41,287 nucleotides of DNA from an archaeon. GTDB lineage: Archaea > Nanobdellota > Nanobdellia > Pacearchaeales > GW2011-AR1. Each line of letters opens with the position of its first letter. Position 1 is the stretch's first letter. This document shows positions 14,454 through 21,660 of this stretch, piece after piece. Made by a program: the position numbers and the translations under genes. A model generated the notes under the pieces. That model had not been told where the DNA came from, ran no database searches, and saw only the letters and a list, made by a program, of their open reading frames with translations. The stretch is taken from contig JABHNB010000013.1 in assembly GCA_018694115.1 (NCBI GenBank), forward strand, positions 1 through 41,287, read 5' to 3'.

Positions 14454-15218
14454 ATGGCAGAAAGAAAAAGATTCATCAACGTTGAAATTCCAATCCTAGA
14501 GACAACAATACAAGTTCTTGGAACATTAGAAAATCTTGATAAGAAAACAATCAAACTAGATTTAACTAGACAACTTAGAGGAAAAGGTCTTGAAATCGTA
14601 CTTAGGATATTCAACCACGATGGAAAACTTATCGCAGTTCCAAAGAAACTTGAATTAATGAAAGCATATATTCGAAGAATGATGAGAAAGAGAGCAGATT
14701 ATGTGGAAGATTCATTCGCAGCACAATGTGCAGATATAAAAACCACTATCAAACCATTCTTAATAACAAGAAAAAGAGTTTCAAGAGCAGTACGAAAGAA
14801 TCTAAGAAACACTGCAAAAGAGTTCATTCTGGATTATGTTAAGGATAAAACATATAACGAATTAGCTGAAGAAGTTTTAGAAGGAATCTTCCAAAAAGCA
14901 ATGCTTCCAAAGTTAAAGAAAGTTTATCCACTTTCATTCTGTGAATTTAGAATCTTCGAAACAAAAGATCTAGAAAAAATTGATCTTTCAACGATAAAAC
15001 CTAAAGAAGTAGAAACTCCAGCCGAGGAAGTAGTAGAACCAACCGAAGAAACTACAGAAGAAAAAGAAGTTGAAAAAGTAGAGAATAAAGAAGAAGTTGA
15101 AGAAAAAACAGAAGAAAAGCCAGTTAATAAGAAAGCTGTAAAGAAAGAAGAAGTAAAAGAGGCAGAAAAGGAAGTTGCACCAAAGAAAGCAACCAAGAAA
15201 GCTGCAAAGAAAGAATAA
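14454..15218 (+). CDS. rps3ae: Small-subunit ribosomal protein eS1 (S3Ae) with charged tail
   Basis: The first about 180 residues match eS1: an N-terminal beta domain with DLTRQLRGKGLEIVLRI, then YIRRMMRKRADYVEDSF and FLITRKRVSRAVRKNLRNTA. eS1 sits at the mRNA exit of the 30S subunit. Residues about 183-254 form a Glu/Lys-rich tail ending in KKATKKAAKKE, beyond the usual family core, probably disordered and RNA- or protein-interacting. It begins one base after eL42 and its stop overlaps the ndk start (TAATG). Similar Lys-rich low-complexity tails appear in FtsY and RadA of this window. Confidence 0.93.
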   Translation: MAERKRFINVEIPILETTIQVLGTLENLDKKTIKLDLTRQLRGKGLEIVLRIFNHDGKLIAVPKKLELMKAYIRRMMRKRADYVEDSFAAQCADIKTTIKPFLITRKRVSRAVRKNLRNTAKEFILDYVKDKTYNELAEEVLEGIFQKAMLPKLKKVYPLSFCEFRIFETKDLEKIDLSTIKPKEVETPAEEVVEPTEETTEEKEVEKVENKEEVEEKTEEKPVNKKAVKKEEVKEAEKEVAPKKATKKAAKKE

Positions 15219-15730
15219 TGGCAGAAGAATCCTGTTTAGTTCTGGTAAAGCCTGATGGATTAATAAAAAGTTTAACAGGAAACATTATCACCTCGCTATC
15301 TGAAACAAAATTAAAGATTATTGGGGCAAAGATTGTTTCAGTAAAGAGAGAACTTGCAGAAACCCATTACCATAAGTTAAAAGAAGAGAAGGGAGAAGAA
15401 ATCTTCGAAGAAGTTTTGAAATATATCATGGGAGAATACCATACCCCAAGAGTTCTTGCATTAATCTACAAGGGAGAAAACGCAATCGAAAAGATTAGAA
15501 CCATTGCAGGAAAGACTAATCCCGAAGAAGCAGATCCAACATCCATTCGAGGAAGATACGGAAGAGTTCATTCGAAAACGGGAGTATTTGAAAACGGCAT
15601 CCATGCCTCTGATTCTCCAGAAAGCGCAGAAAAAGAAATCAAACTTTGGTTCGCTCCAGAGGAAATTGTAGAAGATATTTATCCCATAAAAGAAGAAAAA
15701 GAAGAATGTGAAGTTAAGAAGTGGGCTTAA
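15218..15730 (+). CDS. ndk: Nucleoside diphosphate kinase
   Basis: This cytoplasmic enzyme transfers the gamma phosphate from ATP to nucleoside diphosphates through a phosphohistidine. The 170-residue protein has the N-terminal LVKPDG motif, RGRYGR near 111-116, and the active-site motif NGIHASDSPESA with catalytic His129. The insertion around residues 50-62 and the C-terminal extension (about 150-170, charged, Cys-containing) make it somewhat longer than the usual 140-155 residues. It is the last gene of the eL42-eS1-ndk operon, coupled to eS1 by TAATG, and faces the next gene tail to tail. Confidence 0.95.
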   Translation: MAEESCLVLVKPDGLIKSLTGNIITSLSETKLKIIGAKIVSVKRELAETHYHKLKEEKGEEIFEEVLKYIMGEYHTPRVLALIYKGENAIEKIRTIAGKTNPEEADPTSIRGRYGRVHSKTGVFENGIHASDSPESAEKEIKLWFAPEEIVEDIYPIKEEKEECEVKKWA

Positions 15731-15735
15731 TCTAA

Positions 15736-16143
15736 TTAATTGCTCTCACCAAAAGAAATTTCTTCAGGAGAGTTTAATTCTGCCCGAGAAACCCTTACCA
15801 GATAATCAATAGCTGCGGGAGGGACCTCTCCGCCTTCACCTTCGAAACAGTGTGCAACTGATTCCCCCGAAAGAGAATATAGAAAAAGAACATTGGAATT
15901 CTTTTTATTCGGATTAGCACCACGCTCACCCATTATTAACTCTTTTTGGGAAACTCGAACGATATAATCAATAGCTGCGGGAGGGACCTCTCCGCCGCAA
16001 TCACCATCACAATTTGCAATTGGTTTTCCAGATAAAGAAAATAAAAAGAGAGTATCTGATTTCTTTTTCTTATCTCGAGCAGTATCCTCCACAGGATCGT
16101 CCATTGAAACTTCTTCTAAGATTTCAGTTAGGTCATCTGACAT
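15736..16143 (-). CDS. Unrecognised 135-residue protein made of two repeated units
   Basis: The family is unknown. Two copies of a unit of about 43 residues are visible: residues 27-69 (LFLFSLSGKPIANCDGDCGG, then EVPPAAIDYIVRVSQKEL) and 80-123 (VLFLYSLSGESVAHCFEGEGG, then EVPPAAIDYLVRVSRAEL, where the first segment starts one residue earlier than the first copy). The first copy carries Cys45 and Cys49, the second a single Cys99. There is no signal peptide or membrane helix. A TATA-like ATTTATAG is about 27 bases before the ATG, so it is likely leaderless. The DNA encoding EVPPAAIDY is identical in both copies. Confidence 0.7.
   Translation of the reverse strand: MSDDLTEILEEVSMDDPVEDTARDKKKKSDTLFLFSLSGKPIANCDGDCGGEVPPAAIDYIVRVSQKELIMGERGANPNKKNSNVLFLYSLSGESVAHCFEGEGGEVPPAAIDYLVRVSRAELNSPEEISFGESN
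15802..15996 (-). repeat. 33-base perfect direct repeat inside the duplicated protein gene
   Basis: The 33 bases at 15802-15834 recur exactly at 15964-15996, 162 bases (54 codons) apart; the core is AGCTGCGGGAGGGACCTCTC. Flanking parts of the two units have diverged at both DNA and protein level. Confidence 0.85.
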
Positions 16144-16190
16144 GTTAAATCATGGCTAAGAAACTATAAATATCTTCCGAATAAAAGAAA

Positions 16191-16469
16191 CTAATGTAAT
16201 GATCCCAATAAAGTTTGAACTTCGTCAGATTCCAAAGTCTGCATTATTTCCTCTATCTCCTCTGGAGACTTCCCAATAGTATTAACATAGCCAAATCCTG
16301 CTCGATTACAACGCTCATCAAATGCCTTACGACGTGCTAATGTTGCTGCATCTGCCGGCACAAAATGTTTCTTCGCAAATGCCCTAAAACGATCCCGATG
16401 TTGCTCAGTAGTTTCATTCGGAACATACAAGACCCTATACTCTTTAATAAACTCACTCTCAACTGACAT
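16191..16469 (-). CDS. Hypothetical 92-residue protein
   Basis: The start is ATG at 16469 (MSVESEFIKEYRV); it lies about 25 bases after a TATA-like TATTTAAA, the leaderless spacing seen across the window. A longer frame would need a TTG at 16481, only about 12 bases from the box. The protein is soluble and mostly helical, rich in charged residues (AFAKKHFVPADAATLARRKAFDERCNRAGFG), with an acidic C-terminus. I do not recognise the family. It sits among small proteins and tRNA genes on the same strand. Confidence 0.6.
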   Translation of the reverse strand: MSVESEFIKEYRVLYVPNETTEQHRDRFRAFAKKHFVPADAATLARRKAFDERCNRAGFGYVNTIGKSPEEIEEIMQTLESDEVQTLLGSLH

Positions 16470-16510
16470 GCAATATAACAATCAACGAACTTTAAATAAC
16501 TTTCTGAAAT

Positions 16511-16675
16511 TTAAGAACGATCTCCAAACCTAGTCGGAAGGCTGCTTCTTCCATCATAGAACTCTTGGGAATGAATTGAAAGACTAAGGCCAAACATTAT
16601 ACTAGGACGAGCTTCTTTCAAAAGCTGTTCTGCTAAGGCCCTATAGTCTACCTTCTCATTTTCACTATTTTCCAT
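16511..16675 (-). CDS. Possible 54-residue protein directly after tRNA-Thr
   Basis: An open frame starts with ATG at 16675, one base past the tRNA-Thr discriminator, and ends TAA at 16513-16511. It begins MENSENEKVDYRALAEQLLK and contains SIMFGLSLSIHSQEF. Codon use looks like its neighbours. It has no promoter of its own, so expression would need processing of a tRNA-mRNA transcript. It fills the gap between the tRNA and the next gene, but it could be a chance frame. Confidence 0.4.
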   Translation of the reverse strand: MENSENEKVDYRALAEQLLKEARPSIMFGLSLSIHSQEFYDGRSSLPTRFGDRS

Positions 16676-16676
16676 A

Positions 16677-16748
16677 AGCCTGCGAAGGGAGTCAAACCCT
16701 CGACCCTCTGCTTACAAGGCAGATGCTCTATCACTGAGCTACGCAGGC
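16677..16748 (-). tRNA. tRNA-Thr, anticodon TGT, with A19-U56
   Basis: The minus strand gives acceptor GCCTGCG/CGCAGGC with discriminator T, D-stem GCTC/GAGC, anticodon stem TCTGC/GCAGA with loop CTTGTAA (anticodon TGT), and T-stem GAGGG/CCCTT. The D-loop is AGTGATA and the T-loop TTTGACT, so the usual G19 and C56 are replaced by A19 (16731) and U56 (16694), a complementary double change. Confidence 0.93.
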
Positions 16749-16833
16749 ATAGTTTGATGAGAAGATTTTGGTTTTTAAGATTATTGGTCATAGCGTCCCA
16801 AACACTTAAAAACTCAATTCATTAAGAAAAAAT

Positions 16834-16983
16834 ATGCCATCAAGAAATAAACCAAAGCGACTTGACCGAAATAGAAGTTGGAGAGTTGCAAGAAGAAAGA
16901 AGAAAAGGGACGAGTTAGTCAACCCTAAAAAGAGAACTAGAGTGAGAACTAAGCCAAAACAAAAGAAAGTGTCCCAAGAGTAG
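16834..16983 (+). CDS. Small, highly basic 49-residue protein (possibly a ribosomal protein)
   Basis: The frame starts at ATG 16834, about 27 bases after a TATA-like CTTAAAAA, and ends TAG. It begins MPSRNKPKRLDRNRSWRVAR and is about 45 percent Lys/Arg, as expected for a ribosome-associated peptide. Weak resemblance to eL39 (SRNK start, NRS-W core, NPKKR) is visible, but the diagnostic RRHWRR ending is missing, so that identity is not secure. It could be another small ribosomal or nucleic-acid-binding protein. Confidence 0.6.
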   Translation: MPSRNKPKRLDRNRSWRVARRKKKRDELVNPKKRTRVRTKPKQKKVSQE

Positions 16984-16987
16984 GGTA

Positions 16988-16999
16988 CTCCGAGCGGAG
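16988..16999 (+). terminator. Small GC-rich palindrome after the basic protein gene
   Basis: CTCCGAGCGGAG is a perfect palindrome five bases past the stop codon, in an otherwise AT-rich gap. No T-run follows, so terminator function is only a guess. Confidence 0.2.
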
Positions 17000-17021
17000 A
17001 AGAAGAATAAAATTCTAATAA

Positions 17022-17183
17022 TTAATTACGTCGCTCTCTTTTTTCTATAGTATGTCCACATTTTGAACATTTCCACTTCTCAAAGACATCTTCCTTGTAC
17101 GAAAAGGGCAATAAATACCCCGATTCACAAGAAGGACACTTTGGAAAAATACAATTATCTTCCGCCATCATTTCCTCCGCCAT
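17022..17183 (-). CDS. Small zinc-ribbon protein, 53 residues
   Basis: The frame begins MAEEMMAEDNCIFPKCPSC and has CPSC and CSKC pairs (residues 16-19 and 39-42) separated by 19 residues, a zinc-ribbon layout, followed by GHTIEKRERRN. The start ATG at 17183 has a TATA-like TTTATAAG about 30 bases upstream. Such free zinc ribbons in archaea often act in transcription or translation, but no partner is evident. It lies downstream of the GINS gene on the same strand. Confidence 0.65.
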   Translation of the reverse strand: MAEEMMAEDNCIFPKCPSCESGYLLPFSYKEDVFEKWKCSKCGHTIEKRERRN

Positions 17184-17220
17184 TTTAGATATTAACTACT
17201 AACAAGAATCACTTATAAAT

Positions 17221-17778
17221 TTAATCTTCCTCGAGAATTTCTACCCGCTTATCTTTCTCCAAAATCTCAACAATTTCATTATCTAAATTTGCAATCTCTC
17301 CCTTCTCAAATGGCCCAACATCTCCCCCATTAAGATCCAAAAACTCAGGAACATCTTCTAAGAACCTAACCAGTTTGTACTTCATCTCATCATTTTTTGT
17401 CCCAGACATCCCCTCACCCAAATTCTTCTCAGCCTTCTCAAGACTCTTAACGACTATCTCAAACAATTCCTTCTCAAAACTCATCAAATTCTCGAAATCT
17501 TTCTTCGAGATCCCAACTTCAGAAGCCACAAAGGCCAAATTCAATATTTTCTTCTTCCTCAACCTAATCAAGTCCCTAAAACTCGACATCGCATTCTCAA
17601 GTTTCTTCTTATTTTTAATGGCCATCTCAGAAAATGAATCATCCTCTTTGTCTAAAAACTCCCTTTTCTCCTTAAAATACTCTGCAACTTCTGCCAAAAA
17701 CTTCTTAGGAAGTAACTGTAATTGTTCAGAATATTTCTCCTTTCTCAAGGCCTCATAAAGATCATTAAATGTTATCAT
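17221..17778 (-). CDS. GINS replication complex subunit (Gins51/Gins15 type)
   Basis: GINS is part of the archaeal replicative helicase assembly with MCM and the RecJ-like GAN/Cdc45 protein. The 185-residue protein has the N-terminal helical A domain (LYEALRKEKYSEQLQLLP and RLRKKKILNLAF) followed by the small B domain at about residues 136-182 (VRFLEDVPEF, then GPFEKGEIANLDNEIVEIL). The A-then-B order is that of the Gins51 type. A TATA-like TTTTAAAC lies about 27 bases before the ATG. A RecJ/GAN-like protein is encoded at 27059-28408, a plausible partner. Confidence 0.9.
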   Translation of the reverse strand: MITFNDLYEALRKEKYSEQLQLLPKKFLAEVAEYFKEKREFLDKEDDSFSEMAIKNKKKLENAMSSFRDLIRLRKKKILNLAFVASEVGISKKDFENLMSFEKELFEIVVKSLEKAEKNLGEGMSGTKNDEMKYKLVRFLEDVPEFLDLNGGDVGPFEKGEIANLDNEIVEILEKDKRVEILEED

Positions 17779-17829
17779 ATCCTCGAGAAGAGCGAGCCGT
17801 TTAAAAGAATTGTTATACTCTAAAATCCC

Positions 17830-17857
17830 AGGCGAAACCCAAACTTTAATAATCCCC
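17830..17857 (+). promoter_or_regulatory. ftsY promoter sharing a module with srp54
   Basis: AGGCGAAAC (17830-17838) and CTTTAATAATCCCC (17844-17857) precede ftsY. The same two blocks, overlapping by one base, precede srp54 at 21622-21643, and in both cases exactly 17 bases separate the CCCC from the ATG. TTTAATAA is the likely TATA box. Confidence 0.7.
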
Positions 17858-17874
17858 CAACCACTAAAACAATT

Positions 17875-19053
17875 ATGTTCGGATCACTAAAAAATAAGCT
17901 AAAAGGATGGCTAACTAAGGCGAAACCAGAAGAAGAAAGCGAGAAGCCTAAAGAAGCAAAGAAGAAAGAAAAACCAGAAAAGAAAACTAAGAAAATCAAG
18001 GTAAAGTCACCAAGCGGCGAAATAGAAAAGAAGGTAGAAAAAGAAGTTAAGAAAGCAAAGAAAAAGGCGGCAAAGAAGAAAGAGAAAACAATTCAACCTG
18101 TAGAAGAACCCAAAATTGAAGAATCAGCCCCAGAAACCCCAATTGAAGAAGAACTAGAAGAATCCCTACAAGAAACAATCGATGCCCCAGTAGAAGAAAA
18201 AGGCTTTTTCTCGAGATTCAAAAAGAAACTGACAGAAGAAAAGTTCGAAGAACTATTCCAGGAACTTGAAATGATTCTTTTACAAAATAATGTTGCATAT
18301 GATGCAGTTTCAGCAATAAAAGATGCCCTTGAAGAAAAACTCGTTGGAAAATCACTAAAAGAAGTAAATCTTGAAGAAGAACTAAAGGCATCAATAGAAT
18401 CAGTTCTAATTAATCCTCCAAATTTCATAGAAGAAATCAAAAGCTCCTTAGAAGTAAAGAAACCATTTGTAATCCTATTCGCAGGAATCAACGGATCAGG
18501 TAAAACAACTACAATAGCGAAGGTAGCAAACCTTCTAAAGAAAGAAAAATTATCGGTCTGTCTCGCAGCAGCAGATACTTTCAGAGCAGCAGCAATCCAA
18601 CAGCTAGAAGAGCACGCAAACAAACTCAAGGTCCCAATAATCAAAAAAGATTATGGGGTAGATCCCGCATCAGTAGGATTCGATGCAATCGCCTATGCAA
18701 AAAAACACAAAATTGATGTAGTCCTAATCGACACAGCAGGAAGAATGCAAAACAAAGATTCCTTAATGAGTGAAATAGAAAAAATCTCAAGAGTTAACAA
18801 GCCAGATATGAAAATCTTCCTCGGAGAATCAATCACCGGTAATGACGCAACAGAGCAAGCCAAAGCATTCAACGATGCAGTAGACCTAACAGGAATCATC
18901 CTAAGCAAAGCAGATGTAGATGAAAAGGGCGGCACAGCAATCTCAGTTAGCCATGTAACAAAAAAACCAGTTCTATTTCTAGGCACAGGTCAAACTTACG
19001 ACGATCTAGAAGTCTTCGATAAAAAAGAACTGATCAAAAAACTCGGCCTATAG
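17875..19053 (+). CDS. ftsY: Signal recognition particle receptor FtsY
   Basis: FtsY docks SRP-bound ribosomes at the membrane. The 392-residue protein has a Lys/Glu-rich N-terminal region (about 12-105), a helical N domain (GFFSRFKKKL at about 109-118) and the SRP GTPase G domain: GINGSGKTTTIAK (P-loop, near 204), DTFRAAA, DTAGRMQ and the specificity motif SKAD, followed by DEKGGTA. SKAD replaces the common TKxD. The C-terminus ends normally (DKKELIKKLGL). The promoter shares an unusual sequence with srp54, 3.8 kb downstream on the same strand. Confidence 0.97.
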   Translation: MFGSLKNKLKGWLTKAKPEEESEKPKEAKKKEKPEKKTKKIKVKSPSGEIEKKVEKEVKKAKKKAAKKKEKTIQPVEEPKIEESAPETPIEEELEESLQETIDAPVEEKGFFSRFKKKLTEEKFEELFQELEMILLQNNVAYDAVSAIKDALEEKLVGKSLKEVNLEEELKASIESVLINPPNFIEEIKSSLEVKKPFVILFAGINGSGKTTTIAKVANLLKKEKLSVCLAAADTFRAAAIQQLEEHANKLKVPIIKKDYGVDPASVGFDAIAYAKKHKIDVVLIDTAGRMQNKDSLMSEIEKISRVNKPDMKIFLGESITGNDATEQAKAFNDAVDLTGIILSKADVDEKGGTAISVSHVTKKPVLFLGTGQTYDDLEVFDKKELIKKLGL

Positions 19054-19105
19054 AAATCTCAACCATCACATAAATGTTTTTATAATCCTTCAACATAACA
19101 TAACC

Positions 19106-20338
19106 ATGGATAAGGCAGAGATCCAAGGAATTATTGAGAGTCGAAGAAGGGAATTGAAAAGTTGGGAAGAAGGGATAAAAAAAGATAAGACAAGAATTAA
19201 TTCTGGAAAGTTTGAGGATGTTTATGTCCAATGTAGAAGGGCATTAGAGGGTAACCCTTGGGACTCGGGAGCATTTAGGGCTCTCGGAAAGGCAGCATCC
19301 GCAGTTAAAAACTATGAACTTGCAGTTTATGCATTTGAACAAATAATAGAATGTGAACCTGGAAATCCAAAGGACGAAGCAAATTTAGGAATTCTTTATT
19401 TCAACCATGGAAGAGAGTTACATGGACAGGAAAACTATGAAGCCGCAAGAGAAAACCTAGAAAAATCAAAGAAAATGCTTGAGGGATATGTTGGAAAGGA
19501 TGAAACAATCCAATATATTCTAAAAAATATTGATACGGAAATCAGAATTTACAGAGGAAAAGAAAGTTTTGAAAAAAGAGAGGGAAAAGATTCTGAAGAG
19601 GGATTATTAGAGGCAAATGTAGGTCAATCAGCAAAATTAGATAAAGAAGATAGTGGAAGAGCAATAAACCGAAGAGATCTCGAAGCTAAGTTAGACGACC
19701 CAAAGGAAAACAAGGCAAATAGAGTTTCTGCAGCGAGGAAATTATCAGATCATTTTAGGAAAAAGGGCAAATACAAAACTGCTCTCAAATACCTAGAAAA
19801 AGCACTGCCTCTCGACGGTCAAAGCGATACTAAAAAGGCAATAGCGAGATTAAAATATGAAGGGTATAGAAAATCGGATTCAAAGGATCTTAAGGAATTA
19901 ACTAAGATAAGAAAAGAATACGAAGCACTAATAAAAAAAGGGGCAACAGATGATGGGGTAACCCTGGACTTAGGAACAATAAATTTCACACTAAAAAGAT
20001 GGGCGGAATGTATAACTGCCCTCCAAGGGAATATTCCAAGTGTAGAAAAAGATAAAAATTTGGCAGAAATCCTAATCGGAAGCTCTCTTTCCAACATGCA
20101 CCTACATCAGGCCGCAGAGTTACAATTTGAAGAAACTGCTTCAAGAACAAGAGGGCAAAAAGGATCACGATATGTGGAAGCTATGTATGGTCTGGGGATC
20201 TCCCAAAAGGCCCTAAGAAAGGTGGAAGAAGCTATCAAAAGTTTTAGTGAGGTAATTCGATTAGATCTCCGATATGAAGATGCACTAGATCACCTTAAAA
20301 GTTTAACAGACAAGAATTCTCAAAAGCCAAAATCCTAA
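19106..20338 (+). CDS. Tetratricopeptide-repeat protein, 410 residues
   Basis: There are two groups of TPR-like helix pairs: residues about 33-125 (for example ALEGNPWDSGAFRALGKAA and NYELAVYAFEQIIECEPGN) and about 210-400 (GKYKTALKYLEKALPLDG, and KVEEAIKSFSEVIRLDLRYE). A charged linker (about 150-205) joins them. There is no signal peptide or catalytic motif, so it is probably a cytoplasmic scaffold. A TATA-like TTTTATAATCC lies about 28 bases upstream. It lies between ftsY and the radical SAM gene, but a link to SRP function is not shown. Confidence 0.85.
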   Translation: MDKAEIQGIIESRRRELKSWEEGIKKDKTRINSGKFEDVYVQCRRALEGNPWDSGAFRALGKAASAVKNYELAVYAFEQIIECEPGNPKDEANLGILYFNHGRELHGQENYEAARENLEKSKKMLEGYVGKDETIQYILKNIDTEIRIYRGKESFEKREGKDSEEGLLEANVGQSAKLDKEDSGRAINRRDLEAKLDDPKENKANRVSAARKLSDHFRKKGKYKTALKYLEKALPLDGQSDTKKAIARLKYEGYRKSDSKDLKELTKIRKEYEALIKKGATDDGVTLDLGTINFTLKRWAECITALQGNIPSVEKDKNLAEILIGSSLSNMHLHQAAELQFEETASRTRGQKGSRYVEAMYGLGISQKALRKVEEAIKSFSEVIRLDLRYEDALDHLKSLTDKNSQKPKS

Positions 20339-20358
20339 ACCCCATATTAGAAAACATA

Positions 20359-20407
20359 TTTCCTACAACATATATCCTTAAAAAGAAAGCCACACATTTT
20401 CCTACAA
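20359..20407 (+). promoter_or_regulatory. Repeated TTTCCTACAA flanking the TATA box of the radical SAM gene
   Basis: The decamer occurs at 20359-20368 and 20398-20407 with the TATA-like CCTTAAAAAG between them. The second copy overlaps the expected transcription start. A Shine-Dalgarno-like AGAGG precedes the ATG at 20416, unlike most lone genes here. A pair of operators is plausible. Confidence 0.4.
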
Positions 20408-20415
20408 GAGGAAAA

Positions 20416-21609
20416 ATGGAAAAAGACCCAATAAAAAGAGCGTTAGAATTGAGGACTACATTAATTAAAGGTGATAAGGTTCTTGTTGCAGACTTAAAGG
20501 ATACGCTACAAGGAAGAGATACATCTAAAGTTGTTGATCTTATGCCGATTGTGGGAACAGTTAATTATCCATTCAGAACTAAAGTTAATATCAAACAATT
20601 AGACCCATTAGCTTCGGAAGAATATGGCACAGAATTCTTTGACGTAACAAAGCACACCTCAGAAGAAATTGAAGCATTCACAAGACAGCAAGAATTTGAT
20701 TTTCCGCTGTGGTTCAAAAACGATGATAATTTTAACATGAAACAAGTTCAACATTACAATCTCCCATTTATTCTCCAGGTAGCCGGATGTAATTTCCACG
20801 ACGGAAGTGCATCTGGGGGTTGTACATATTGCTTCGTAGACAACGAGAGTAACGATGGCCAACCAGGAAAAGGAAAGGTGTTTCTAGGAATCAATGAGAC
20901 TATTGACAGCATGGTCAGTGCAAGAAAAAAGATTCAGAGTCAATACGCAGATGTAGGATTTGATATGGATCTTAAAGTTCTAAGAACCTCTGGGGGAGAA
21001 CCAACCATTGCACTAGATTGGATACTTAACACATGGAGAGAGATTGGAAACAGGGACCTAGATTATGTGGGGCAGATGGATAGTAATCTTTCAACAGGAA
21101 GATTAGTTGATGATTTTGAAAGAAGGGGCATCTTTGAACCAAATACTCTAGAAAAACTAGCAAAATATCCTGTGAAAATTCTTACAGCCCTTAAGGGGGT
21201 AGATAATGAGAATATTCAGAATAACGTTCAGTCATCAACACAATTAGCAGACCAAGAATATTCTCTTAGAAAAATTGTTGGGGCAGGATTTGACATATTC
21301 CCACAAATGTATAATCCAAATCCAGAAACCCTTCCGGCATATCTTGAAAGAATGGATGAAATTATTGAAAACCTCTCCCTAAGAATTCATATCGGGCCAT
21401 TGAAAGCTTATGGACCAACTACTAAGAGACTAACTCTTGGAGCAGAGAAACTTGGAAAAGATCCGACAGAATTTATCGACGCACAAAAGAAAACTTGGGA
21501 TTCCAATTATGAAAAAGGTTGTGAAGTTCTTGATACATATCTCAGAAAGAGACACGGCGTAGGATACAAGGAAGTAACTAGGGCAGACGTTCCAGTTAAG
21601 CTAAAATAA
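20416..21609 (+). CDS. Radical SAM protein with a long CX10CX2C cluster motif
   Basis: Radical SAM enzymes use a 4Fe-4S cluster to cleave S-adenosylmethionine. Here Cys125, Cys136 and Cys139 form C-x10-C-x2-C (GCNFHDGSASGGCTYCF), longer than the usual CX3CX2C. TSGGEPT at 191-197 is the SAM-binding GGE motif. Later strands (TALKGVDNENI, GFDIFPQMYNPNPE, HIGPLKAYGPT) fit the partial TIM barrel. The 397-residue protein has no added C-terminal cluster cysteines. The substrate is unknown. It may be under its own regulation, as paired decamers surround its promoter. A long first spacer is also known in Elp3 (CX9CX2C), but the rest does not look like Elp3. Confidence 0.85.
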   Translation: MEKDPIKRALELRTTLIKGDKVLVADLKDTLQGRDTSKVVDLMPIVGTVNYPFRTKVNIKQLDPLASEEYGTEFFDVTKHTSEEIEAFTRQQEFDFPLWFKNDDNFNMKQVQHYNLPFILQVAGCNFHDGSASGGCTYCFVDNESNDGQPGKGKVFLGINETIDSMVSARKKIQSQYADVGFDMDLKVLRTSGGEPTIALDWILNTWREIGNRDLDYVGQMDSNLSTGRLVDDFERRGIFEPNTLEKLAKYPVKILTALKGVDNENIQNNVQSSTQLADQEYSLRKIVGAGFDIFPQMYNPNPETLPAYLERMDEIIENLSLRIHIGPLKAYGPTTKRLTLGAEKLGKDPTEFIDAQKKTWDSNYEKGCEVLDTYLRKRHGVGYKEVTRADVPVKLK

Positions 21610-21621
21610 ATTCTCTTCGTA

Positions 21622-21643
21622 AGGCGAAACTTTAATAATCCCC
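21622..21643 (+). promoter_or_regulatory. srp54 promoter sharing a module with ftsY
   Basis: AGGCGAAAC (21622-21630) and CTTTAATAATCCCC (21630-21643) match the ftsY promoter blocks, and the distance to the ATG (17 bases) is identical. The ftsY copy has five additional bases between the two blocks. Confidence 0.7.
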
Positions 21644-21660
21644 ATTATGCTCCTTTAATC

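Noticed and set aside
16834-16983. Firm naming of the small basic protein as eL39
   Set aside because: The conserved eL39 ending (RRHWRR) and PLWV-type core are not visible.
20416-21609. Naming the radical SAM protein as Elp3
   Set aside because: Spacing is similar, but no acetyltransferase domain is present and the CPGG motif after the cluster is missing.
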